This document shows positions 1 through 6,222 of a stretch of DNA of 8,070 nt, one piece after another; within the stretch, counting starts at the first letter, position 1; every line of letters begins with the position of its first letter. Location: the NCBI GenBank assembly GCA_013821865.1, contig PNJM01000115.1, positions 1 through 8,070 of the forward strand. The letters run 5' to 3'. Under the pieces are notes generated by a model that was not told the DNA's origin, searched no databases, and saw only the letters and a program-made list of their open reading frames with translations. Source of the DNA: Rhodocyclaceae bacterium. Lineage in GTDB: Bacteria > Pseudomonadota > Gammaproteobacteria > Burkholderiales > Rhodocyclaceae. Both the position numbers and the translations under genes were made by a program.

Positions 1-1680
1 CTGTCCACCATGATCTGCAACGACCTCGTCATGCCCGCCCTGCTGCGCATGAAGCCGCTGCGCCTGAACGAGCAGCAGGACCTCTCGGGATTGCTGCTCT
101 CCATCCGCCGCTGGGCCATCGCCGCCATCCTGATGCTGGGCTACATCTACTTCCGTGCGGCGGGCGAGGCCTATGCGCTGGTCGCCATCGGCCTGATCTC
201 CTTCGCCGCGGTGGCCCAATTCGCGCCGGCCATTTTCGGCGGCATCTACTGGAAGGGCGGCACGCACAACGGGGCGATCGCCGGCTTGCTGGCCGGCTTC
301 GCCGTGTGGGCTTATACGCTCCTGCTGCCTTCCTTCGCCAAGTCGGGCTGGCTTCCCTCCGGGTTTCTCCAGGAAGGCCTGTTGGGCATCGCGCTGCTCA
401 GGCCCCAGCAGCTTTTCGGCCTGTCCGGGCTGGACGAGATATCGCACAGCCTGTTCTGGAGCATGTTCGCCAACATCGGCTGCTATGTCGCCGTGTCGCT
501 GCGGGCGCGTCCCGGCGTGGTGGAGACCAGCCAGGCGACGCTGTTCGTGGATGTCTTCCGCCATACGAGTGGTGCCGAGCGCTCCCGTGTCTGGCGCGGC
601 AGCGCCCAGGTCGGCGATCTGCTGCCGCTGATCGGCCGCTTTCTCGGCCCGGAGCGCGCGCGCGGAGCCTTCCTTGCGTTCGCCCGCCGGCGCGGGCTCT
701 CCTCGATCGACGAACTGCGGGCCGATGCCGACCTGGTTCATTACGCGGAAACCCTGCTGGCCGGCGCCATCGGCGGCGCCTCGGCGCGGGTGATGGTGGC
801 CTCCGTGGTGCAGGAGGAGCCGCTCGGCCTGGACGAGGTGATGAACATCCTGGACGAGGCCTCGCAGGTGCGGGCCTACTCGCGCGAACTGGAGGAGAAA
901 TCGCGCGAACTGGAGGCCGCCACCGCCGGATTGCGCGCGGCGAACGAGCGCCTCAAGGAACTCGACCGCATGAAGGACGACTTCATTTCCACCGTGACGC
1001 ACGAGTTGCGCACACCGCTCACCTCGATCCGCGCCTTCTCGGAGATCCTCCTTGAAGATCCGAAAACCGACCTCGCCGAGCGCAGGAAATTCCTCGCCAT
1101 CATCGTCAAGGAAACGGAGCGGCTGACCCGGCTGATCAACCAGGTGCTCGACATGGCCAAGATCGAGTCGGGCAACGCCGAGTGGCACACCTCGGAACTG
1201 AACATGCGCGAGGTGATCCAGGAATCGCTCGATGCGACCCACCAGCTTTTCAAGGACAGGCAGGTCGAACTGAATCTGGACCTGTCCGAAAGCGTGCCGC
1301 CCGTCCTGGCCGACCGCGATCGCCTGATCCAGGTCATGCTGAACCTGCTATCGAATGCGGTGAAATTCTGCAATCCGGGCGAGGGAAGGGTGCAGGTGTC
1401 CCTGCGCCCGGAGCGGGCAGGTCTGCGGGTGGATGTGCGGGACAACGGGCCAGGCATCAGCGTCGCGGACCAGATGATCATCTTCGAGAAATTCCGGCAG
1501 GTGGGCGATACCCTGACCGACAAGCCGCAGGGCACGGGCCTGGGACTGCCCATCAGCCGGCAGATCGTCGAGCATTTCGGCGGCCGGCTCTGGGTGGAGA
1601 GCGAGCCGGGATGCGGGGCGGTGTTCTCGTTTACACTTCCCTTTGAACCCGCCGGGAATAATGGCGCGGACAAGTCCTGA
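1..1680 (+). CDS. Sodium/solute symporter-fused sensor histidine kinase (CbrA-type), C-terminal part; 5' end outside window
   Basis: The frame is open from base 1, so the gene starts upstream; 559 codons are visible. Numbering codons from base 1, hydrophobic helices lie near 36-55, 58-83, 90-112 and 150-167, the last helices of a sodium/solute symporter (SSS) domain. Codons about 170-290 form a helical linker that resembles the STAC domain known from SSS-fused kinases, followed by a charged coiled coil (290-325). The kinase core is complete: H-box VTHELRTP with phospho-acceptor His334, N-box LLSNAVKF (Asn452), G1 box DNGPGIS (Asp481), F-box FEKFRQ and G2 box GTGLGLPIS. It should autophosphorylate and pass phosphate to a receiver, very probably the regulator 16 bp downstream. 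Family knowledge says such proteins sense or couple to a nutrient; the ligand here is unknown. No C-terminal receiver is attached. Confidence 0.93.
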   Translation: MSTMICNDLVMPALLRMKPLRLNEQQDLSGLLLSIRRWAIAAILMLGYIYFRAAGEAYALVAIGLISFAAVAQFAPAIFGGIYWKGGTHNGAIAGLLAGFAVWAYTLLLPSFAKSGWLPSGFLQEGLLGIALLRPQQLFGLSGLDEISHSLFWSMFANIGCYVAVSLRARPGVVETSQATLFVDVFRHTSGAERSRVWRGSAQVGDLLPLIGRFLGPERARGAFLAFARRRGLSSIDELRADADLVHYAETLLAGAIGGASARVMVASVVQEEPLGLDEVMNILDEASQVRAYSRELEEKSRELEAATAGLRAANERLKELDRMKDDFISTVTHELRTPLTSIRAFSEILLEDPKTDLAERRKFLAIIVKETERLTRLINQVLDMAKIESGNAEWHTSELNMREVIQESLDATHQLFKDRQVELNLDLSESVPPVLADRDRLIQVMLNLLSNAVKFCNPGEGRVQVSLRPERAGLRVDVRDNGPGISVADQMIIFEKFRQVGDTLTDKPQGTGLGLPISRQIVEHFGGRLWVESEPGCGAVFSFTLPFEPAGNNGADKS

Positions 1681-1682
1681 GC

Positions 1683-1687
1683 AGGAG
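1683..1687 (+). promoter_or_regulatory. Ribosome binding site of the response regulator
   Basis: AGGAG ends 9 bases before the ATG at 1697. It fixes the start: the longer open frame from 1643 would overlap the kinase gene and add residues unlike any receiver N-terminus, whereas 1697 gives the canonical MAKRILIADDE opening. Confidence 0.75.
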
Positions 1688-1696
1688 CAAGCGCAT

Positions 1697-2068
1697 ATGG
1701 CGAAACGAATCCTGATAGCGGATGACGAGCCCAACATCGTGGTGTCGCTCGAGTTTCTGATGAAGCGCGAAGGCTTCGACGTGACCGTGGTCACCGACGG
1801 CGAAGCCGCGCTGGCGGCCATGGCCGCGATGCCGCCGGATCTGGTCCTGCTCGACATCATGCTGCCGAAGAAGGATGGCTTCGAGGTTTGCCAGCAGATA
1901 CGCGCAAAGCCGCAATGGCAGGCGGTCAAGGTGGTGATGCTCACCGCCAAGGGCCGCGACACGGAGGTCGCCAAGGGACTGGCGCTCGGCGCCGATGCCT
2001 ACATGACCAAGCCTTTCTCGACCAAGGACCTTGTCGCCCAGGTACGGCAACTGCTCGGTCCAGCTTAG
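1697..2068 (+). CDS. Single-domain response regulator (CheY-like receiver)
   Basis: This 123-aa protein is a receiver domain and nothing more. All key residues are visible: the acidic pair Asp9/Asp10 in IADDEPN, phospho-acceptor Asp53 in LVLLDIMLP, switch Thr83 in VVMLTAKG and Lys105 in YMTKPF. No DNA-binding, AAA+ or enzymatic output domain follows; the stop comes straight after the last receiver helix (VRQLLGPA). It lies 16 bp after the symporter-kinase gene and 6 bp before the exonuclease fusion, so it is probably the kinase's partner. Lacking an output, it likely acts by protein contact, perhaps on the downstream membrane fusion or nucleotidyltransferase, or as a step in a phosphorelay. 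The CbrA partner CbrB is by contrast an NtrC-type activator, so this is not a plain CbrAB pair. Confidence 0.95.
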   Translation: MAKRILIADDEPNIVVSLEFLMKREGFDVTVVTDGEAALAAMAAMPPDLVLLDIMLPKKDGFEVCQQIRAKPQWQAVKVVMLTAKGRDTEVAKGLALGADAYMTKPFSTKDLVAQVRQLLGPA

Positions 2069-2074
2069 GATGTG

Positions 2075-4261
2075 ATGAACAAGAAGCTCAAGCTTGTCCT
2101 GGCGCTGGGCGGACTGTATGTGCTGCTGGCCGGGCTGTTCAGCGCCCTCGGGGTGGCCTTGTGGGCCGACATGCAGGAACCGGAAAGGCAGGCCGTCCTG
2201 GCGATCCTGGAAGACCGCTACGGACTGGCCATCTTCGTCATCCTGATCTCGTGGGCGATACTCGGTTTTGTCGTGCAGTCGCTGTACCGTGCCTATGTGC
2301 TGGCGCCGCTCAGCCTGCGCGAACAGGCCCTGGTGATGGTCAATTCCAATCCGGAACTGCGGCTGAAGGAGGTGGGGGCGCCGGAGATCAGGATCCTTGC
2401 GCAAGTGGTCAATGCGCTCGCGGCGCAGCGCGAAGCCCTGGAGCGCGACGTCGGGGAGAAAATCCGCGAAGCCAAGGCCTCGATCGAGGAGGAAAAGAAC
2501 CGCCTCGGCGCGCTCATGTCGGAACTTACCCAGAGCGTCGTCGTGTGCAATCTCGACGGCCGCATTCTGCTCTACAACAATCGTGCCCGCCTGCAGTTCC
2601 AGGCGCTCGGCGACGGCATGCCCTCCGCCGCGGGCGGTGCGCTGATCGGCCTGGGACGCTCCATTTTCGCGATCCTCGAGCGTAATCTCATCGCCCACGC
2701 GCTGGACAACATCCAGCACCGGCTCAACCGCGGCAGCGCCCAGCCGTCCGCCAATTTCGTCACCACCACCCGTGCCGGGCAGCTTATCCGCGTGCAGATG
2801 GCCCCGGTTCTGGGCGTCGGGCGGCACGAAGGCGCGGCGGCGGAAGAGGCCGAGCGCGTCATCAGCGGCTACGTGCTGATGCTGGACAACATCACGCGCA
2901 GCTTCGAGATCGAGAGCCGGCGCGATCAGTTGCTGCAGTCGCTGACCGAAGGCAGCCGCGCCTCGCTCGCCAACATCCGCGCCGCGGTCGAGAATCTGCT
3001 CGAATACCCGGACATGGAAACGGCGCAGCGCGACCGCTTCGTCGGCATCATCCGCGACGAGGTCGGGGTGATGGGACAGCGCCTCGACAGGACGATGACC
3101 GAGTTCGGCGATGCGCTGAGGGCGCGCTGGCCGCTGGAGGACATGCTGGGCGTCGACCTCATCCAGGCGGCGCAGCGCCGCATCGAGCAGAAACTGGATC
3201 TGCCGACCAAGACGGAGGAGGTCGTCGATGCCCTGTGGATCAGGGTGGACAGCTTCTCGCTGCTGCAAGGCCTGACCTACCTCGCCTCGCGCTTGAAGGA
3301 CGAGTTCGACGTGCGCGAAGTCCGCTTCCGCCTGGGGCAGGCCGGGCGCCTGGCCCACCTGGACCTGATCTGGTCCGGCGCCGTGATCGGGACGGAAACG
3401 CTGGTGACGTGGGAGCTGGAACCGATGAACTTCGGCGGCGAGACCAGCCCGCTGACGCTGCGCGAAGTGATCGAGCGGCACGGCGGCGAACTCTGGTTCC
3501 AGCGCGACAAGGCCACCCACCGCTCCTTCTTCCGCCTGCTCATCCCCACGGCGGCGGCGCAGGAGGCGGTGGATCCCGCGACCCTCCTGCGCGGCGAGAG
3601 CCGGCCGGAATACTACGACTTCGACCTGTTCCGGCAGACCGAGGAGACGCGCGCCCTCGACGACCGCCTGCTGACGCAGCTGACGTATACGGTGTTCGAC
3701 ACCGAAACCACCGGCCTCGAGCCCTCGGCCGGCGACGAAATCATCCAGATCGGCGCGACCCGCATTGTGAACGGCCGGCTGCTCAAGAACGAGGCCATCG
3801 ACCAGCTGATCGATCCGCGACGGCCGCTCAGGCCCGAGTCGATCCCGATTCACGGCATCACCGAGGAGATGGTGCGGGGCCAGCCGACCATCGACCGGGT
3901 GCTGCCGGTCTTCCGAGAATTCTGCGAGGACACGGTGCTGGTGGCGCACAACGCCGCCTTCGACATGCGCTTCCTGCAAATGAAGGAAGAGGCCACCGGC
4001 GTCACCTTCCGCCAGCCGGTGCTCGACACGCTGCTGCTCTCCGCCGTGATTCACCCCAACCAGGAATCGCACCGGCTGGAAGCCATCGCCGAGCGCTTCG
4101 GCGTCAACGTCATCGGCCGCCACACCGCGCTGGGCGATGCCATCGTCACCGGAGAGGTGTTCCTCAAGATGATTCCGCTGCTGGCCGAACAAGGCATCCG
4201 CACGCTGCGCGAGGCGCGGGAAGCGGCCGAACGCACCTACTATGCAAGGGTGAAATACTGA
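2075..4261 (+). CDS. Membrane-bound degenerate histidine kinase fused to a DEDDh 3'-5' exonuclease (DnaQ/PolIII-epsilon-like)
   Basis: The protein has 728 aa from ATG 2075; an in-frame GTG at 2072 directly precedes it, but the only SD-like AGGA (2067-2070) suits 2075 better. Order of parts: membrane helices at about 5-29 and 49-74; a HAMP-like stretch and charged coiled coil (75-145); a PAS-like region (about 146-274, SVVVCNLDGRILLYNN); a kinase-like dimerisation and ATPase region (280-492); and an exonuclease domain (538-709). The exonuclease has every DEDDh residue: Asp542 and Glu544 (VFDTETTG), Asp630 (HNAAFDMRF), and His683 plus Asp688 (RHTALGD), so it should be active on DNA or RNA ends. 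The kinase part is recognisable (LANIRAAVENLL; REVIERHGGELWF), yet His, Asn and G1 Asp are replaced. A domain this size with two helices implies a membrane-tethered, signal-controlled nuclease rather than a replicative proofreading subunit. The substrate is unknown. The next gene starts 2 bp after its stop. Confidence 0.9.
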   Translation: MNKKLKLVLALGGLYVLLAGLFSALGVALWADMQEPERQAVLAILEDRYGLAIFVILISWAILGFVVQSLYRAYVLAPLSLREQALVMVNSNPELRLKEVGAPEIRILAQVVNALAAQREALERDVGEKIREAKASIEEEKNRLGALMSELTQSVVVCNLDGRILLYNNRARLQFQALGDGMPSAAGGALIGLGRSIFAILERNLIAHALDNIQHRLNRGSAQPSANFVTTTRAGQLIRVQMAPVLGVGRHEGAAAEEAERVISGYVLMLDNITRSFEIESRRDQLLQSLTEGSRASLANIRAAVENLLEYPDMETAQRDRFVGIIRDEVGVMGQRLDRTMTEFGDALRARWPLEDMLGVDLIQAAQRRIEQKLDLPTKTEEVVDALWIRVDSFSLLQGLTYLASRLKDEFDVREVRFRLGQAGRLAHLDLIWSGAVIGTETLVTWELEPMNFGGETSPLTLREVIERHGGELWFQRDKATHRSFFRLLIPTAAAQEAVDPATLLRGESRPEYYDFDLFRQTEETRALDDRLLTQLTYTVFDTETTGLEPSAGDEIIQIGATRIVNGRLLKNEAIDQLIDPRRPLRPESIPIHGITEEMVRGQPTIDRVLPVFREFCEDTVLVAHNAAFDMRFLQMKEEATGVTFRQPVLDTLLLSAVIHPNQESHRLEAIAERFGVNVIGRHTALGDAIVTGEVFLKMIPLLAEQGIRTLREAREAAERTYYARVKY
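4246..4253 (+). promoter_or_regulatory. Ribosome binding site of the CBS-DUF294 gene, inside the exonuclease gene
   Basis: AAGGGTGA sits within the last codons of the exonuclease gene, its last base 10 bases before ATG 4264. It sets the start just after the upstream stop; the same frame is open far upstream, but that extension is arginine/proline-rich shadow translation overlapping the exonuclease gene. Confidence 0.55.
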
Positions 4262-4263
4262 AT

Positions 4264-5724
4264 ATGGAAGAACAGGCACGCCAGGCCGCCAGGGCCGACT
4301 ACCAGACCATGTACAGCCCGCTCGCCAGCGTGGTTCGCCGCGCGCCGGTGACGGTGACGCCGCAGGCCAGCGTGCGCGAGGCGCTGGAAGCGATGGAGCG
4401 CAACCGCATCGGTTCCATCGTGGTCGCCGAGGCGGAATCCGGCATCCCGGTCGGGATATTCACGCTGCAGGATCTGCTGCGCCGCATCGCCTTGCAGAAA
4501 TGCGACCTGGAGCAGTCCATCGACAATGTCATGACGCGCGACCTGGTCACGCTCAAGCCGCAGGCGACGGCTTACCAGGCGGCGCTCACGATGGCGCGGC
4601 GCGGGCTGCGCCATCTGCTCGTGGTGGATGGCGAGGGGCGGCTGGTCGGCATCGTCTCGCAGAACGACCTGTTCGCGCTGCAGCGGGTCGGCGTCAAGGA
4701 GGTCAGCAACGAGATTCGCGCGGCGAACGACATCAACAGCCTGAAACACTCGGCCGCGGAGATCCGCCGCCTGGCGGACAACATGCTGGCACAGGGCATT
4801 GGCGCCGAGCAGTTGACGCATTTCATTTCCACGCTGAACGACCTGCTGACGCTGCGCATCATCGAACTGACGCTGCCGGAATTCGAGCTGCCCCGGATAA
4901 AATGGTGCTGGATCGCGCTCGGTTCGGAGGGCCGCTTCGAACAGACCTTCAGTACGGATCAGGACAATGGCATCATTTTCGAGGTTTCGGCCGCCGCGGC
5001 TGCGGAAGAGGCGCGCAAGTGCTTCCTGCCCTTTGCCCAGTCGATCAACAAAAAGCTCGACGCCTGCGGCTTCCCTCTGTGCAAGGGCAATATCATGGCC
5101 GGCAACCCGGAATGGTGCCTGTCGCTCGACGAATGGCAGCGCAAGTTCGCCGGCTGGATGCGCGAGGCAAAGCCGCAGGCACTGCTCTTCGCTTCGATCT
5201 TCTTCGATTTCCGTCCGCTCTACGGCGAGGAGCAGCTGTCGGAGTCGCTGCGCGAGTGGCTGCTCTCGGCCTCGGGCGGCAATCCCCTGTTCCTGCGCCA
5301 GATGACCGAGAATGCCCTGCAATGCCAGCCGCCGCTGGGGTTCATCCGCGATTTTGTGTACGACGACAACAAGGAGTTTCCGCACACCATCGATCTCAAA
5401 ATGTACGGCTCGCGTCCTTTCGTCGACGCGGCGCGCATTTTCGCGCTGGCCGGCGGAGCGGAGGATACCAGCACGGCGCAGCGCCTGCGGGCCGTCGCCG
5501 CAAGCATGGACCTGGGCAGTGACGATGTCGCCGCGGTCATCGACGGTTTCTACTACATCCAGCTGCTGCGCCTGCGCCACCAGCACAAGATCGACGGCGA
5601 ACAGGCGGGCGCCAACCGCATCGATCCGGATGAGTTGAACGAACTCGACCGCCACATCCTGAAGGAAGCCTTCAAACAGGCGCGCAAGCTGCAGAGCCGG
5701 CTCAAGCTCGACTACCAGCTTTAG
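4264..5724 (+). CDS. CBS-pair protein with DUF294-type putative nucleotidyltransferase
   Basis: 486 aa. Two CBS motifs occupy about 22-75 (VTVTPQASVREALEAM) and 85-140 (VMTRDLVTLKP; LVGIVSQNDLF); CBS pairs usually bind adenine nucleotides. A helical spacer leads to the nucleotidyltransferase core with Gly220-Ser221 and Asp232/Asp234 in ALGSEGRFEQ...TDQDN, a probable third acidic residue Asp315 in FFDFRPLYG, and a helical C-terminal domain (about 345-486, DUF294_C type). Family knowledge links DUF294 to GlnD-like nucleotidyltransferases, suggesting nucleotidylation of a protein or small molecule, but the target is not established. Many relatives carry an N-terminal cyclic-nucleotide-binding domain; this one starts directly at the CBS pair. 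No signal peptide or membrane helix is seen. Its start lies 2 bp after the exonuclease stop, with AAGGGTGA (4246-4253) as SD, implying coupled translation. From memory, exonuclease and CBS-DUF294 genes recur beside acetate-type symporters in other proteobacteria. Confidence 0.93.
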   Translation: MEEQARQAARADYQTMYSPLASVVRRAPVTVTPQASVREALEAMERNRIGSIVVAEAESGIPVGIFTLQDLLRRIALQKCDLEQSIDNVMTRDLVTLKPQATAYQAALTMARRGLRHLLVVDGEGRLVGIVSQNDLFALQRVGVKEVSNEIRAANDINSLKHSAAEIRRLADNMLAQGIGAEQLTHFISTLNDLLTLRIIELTLPEFELPRIKWCWIALGSEGRFEQTFSTDQDNGIIFEVSAAAAAEEARKCFLPFAQSINKKLDACGFPLCKGNIMAGNPEWCLSLDEWQRKFAGWMREAKPQALLFASIFFDFRPLYGEEQLSESLREWLLSASGGNPLFLRQMTENALQCQPPLGFIRDFVYDDNKEFPHTIDLKMYGSRPFVDAARIFALAGGAEDTSTAQRLRAVAASMDLGSDDVAAVIDGFYYIQLLRLRHQHKIDGEQAGANRIDPDELNELDRHILKEAFKQARKLQSRLKLDYQL

Positions 5725-5740
5725 CCGAAAATAACCGCAG

Positions 5741-6049
5741 TCAGGCGCCGCAGGCGAGGCCCTGTGCCGCGCAGACATAGCGCTTGGCCACGGCCAGCCC
5801 TATCCACAGCCAGAACAGCAGGAAAAAGGTGACGAAGGGGATGTGCCGGTCGAGGATGACGCGGGGCGTGATGAGCCGCACCAGCCTGACCACCGGGTCG
5901 GTGACGGTCTTCATCAGGCGATAGACGAAATTGGTGTCGCGGGACTTCCCGGCGAACAGCGCCACGATGCCCTGGCCGATCAGGGTGTAGCCCGCGACCT
6001 CGACCAGCGCCCGCAGGACGCTGATCAGAAACAGTTCAGGTGATGTCAT
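5741..6049 (-). CDS. Small two-helix membrane protein, possibly YggT-like
   Basis: 102 aa from the ATG whose first base is 6049; a strong SD (GAGGGG, 6060-6055) sits 5 bases upstream, so the longer open frame from 6214 is rejected (its extra residues are Arg/Gly/Ser-rich and cross a hairpin). Two hydrophobic segments are visible: residues about 6-33 (LFLISVLRALVEVAGYTLIG) and about 70-88 (PFVTFFLLFWLWIGLAV). The loop between them is basic, with a TDPVVRLVRLITPR motif. That layout of helix, loop with Asp-Pro and Arg-Pro, helix recalls YggT-family proteins, but I cannot confirm membership and give no function. It ends 16 bp from the end of the CBS-DUF294 gene on the other strand and is transcribed divergently from the TPR gene. 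Confidence 0.78.
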   Translation of the reverse strand: MTSPELFLISVLRALVEVAGYTLIGQGIVALFAGKSRDTNFVYRLMKTVTDPVVRLVRLITPRVILDRHIPFVTFFLLFWLWIGLAVAKRYVCAAQGLACGA

Positions 6050-6054
6050 GGTTT

Positions 6055-6060
6055 CCCCTC
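6055..6060 (-). promoter_or_regulatory. Ribosome binding site of the small membrane protein
   Basis: Read on the minus strand, GAGGGG lies 5 bases before the ATG at 6049. It decides between that start and the longer upstream alternatives. Confidence 0.7.
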
Positions 6061-6069
6061 TTGTGGAGC

Positions 6070-6090
6070 GGCGGCGAGCCCCCCGCCGCC
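6070..6090 (-). promoter_or_regulatory. GC-only 7-bp hairpin in the leader of the small membrane protein gene
   Basis: GGCGGCG (6070-6076) pairs with CGCCGCC (6084-6090) around a 7-base loop. On the minus strand it would sit in the 5' untranslated leader about 10 bases upstream of the SD. There is no U-tract next to it, so it is not a terminator. Effects on translation or mRNA stability are possible, but chance pairing in GC-rich DNA is also plausible. Confidence 0.35.
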
Positions 6091-6098
6091 GATCGTGA

Positions 6099-6104
6099 AT
6101 TGTA
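6099..6104 (-). promoter_or_regulatory. Possible -10 element (TACAAT) for the small membrane protein gene
   Basis: On the minus strand TACAAT matches the sigma-70 -10 consensus at five of six bases and lies about 50 bases upstream of the ATG. No good -35 hexamer is found at 16-18 bp spacing; that region falls inside the 14-bp inverted repeat, which could serve as an activator or repressor site. Weak on its own. Confidence 0.35.
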
Positions 6105-6105
6105 T

Positions 6106-6155
6106 CCGATGACCCGTTCGCACCACGCGGTGCGAACGGGTCGCCCGGCTTTTTT
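6106..6155 (+). terminator. Perfect 14-bp inverted repeat with a T-tract; probable plus-strand terminator
   Basis: GACCCGTTCGCACC (6111-6124) and GGTGCGAACGGGTC (6129-6142) are exact reverse complements around the loop ACGC. Three further pairs (CCG 6106-6108 with CGG 6146-6148) extend the stem across a small internal loop, and a run of six T (6150-6155) begins one base later. This is terminator-like for plus-strand transcripts. No plus-strand gene ends just before it; the nearest is the CBS-DUF294 gene, 380 bases upstream across the oppositely oriented small gene. It could instead be an operator or a dispersed repeat. Confidence 0.6.
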
Positions 6156-6159
6156 CGAC

Positions 6160-6188
6160 TTGAACCTCTCCCGGCAAAGCGCCACAAT
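6160..6188 (+). promoter_or_regulatory. Sigma-70-like promoter of the TPR gene
   Basis: TTGAAC (6160-6165) and CACAAT (6183-6188) are separated by exactly 17 bp, each matching four of six consensus bases. A transcript would start near 6195 and leave a leader of about 28 bases before ATG 6223. It begins just after the T-tract of the upstream hairpin, which would insulate it from read-through. Confidence 0.5.
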
Positions 6189-6222
6189 TCATGCCTTGTC
6201 GCACTCTCCACCAAGGGATCGC

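Noticed and set aside
3680..4210. Replicative DNA polymerase III epsilon subunit (dnaQ)
   Set aside because: The domain is homologous, but it lies at the end of a large membrane sensor-like protein in a signalling operon, so the proofreading subunit itself is unlikely.
3235..4263. N-terminal extension of the CBS-DUF294 frame overlapping the exonuclease gene
   Set aside because: The extension is Arg/Pro/Ala-rich out-of-frame reading of the exonuclease gene; the CBS protein starts naturally at 4264 with an SD at 4246-4253.
1631..4279. 882-codon open frame on the minus strand opposite the regulator and exonuclease genes
   Set aside because: It is a GC-driven antisense shadow: the translation is Gln/His/Arg/Leu-rich with no recognisable domain, while the plus strand encodes clear families across the same bases.
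4240..5778. 512-codon open frame on the minus strand opposite the CBS-DUF294 gene
   Set aside because: Same type of antisense shadow, low-complexity composition and no motif; the plus strand is a well-conserved CBS-nucleotidyltransferase.
6040..6222. N-terminal extension of the TPR frame
   Set aside because: It crosses the hairpin, promoter-like elements and the opposite gene's SD, and the residues do not look like protein; ATG 6223 has its own SD.
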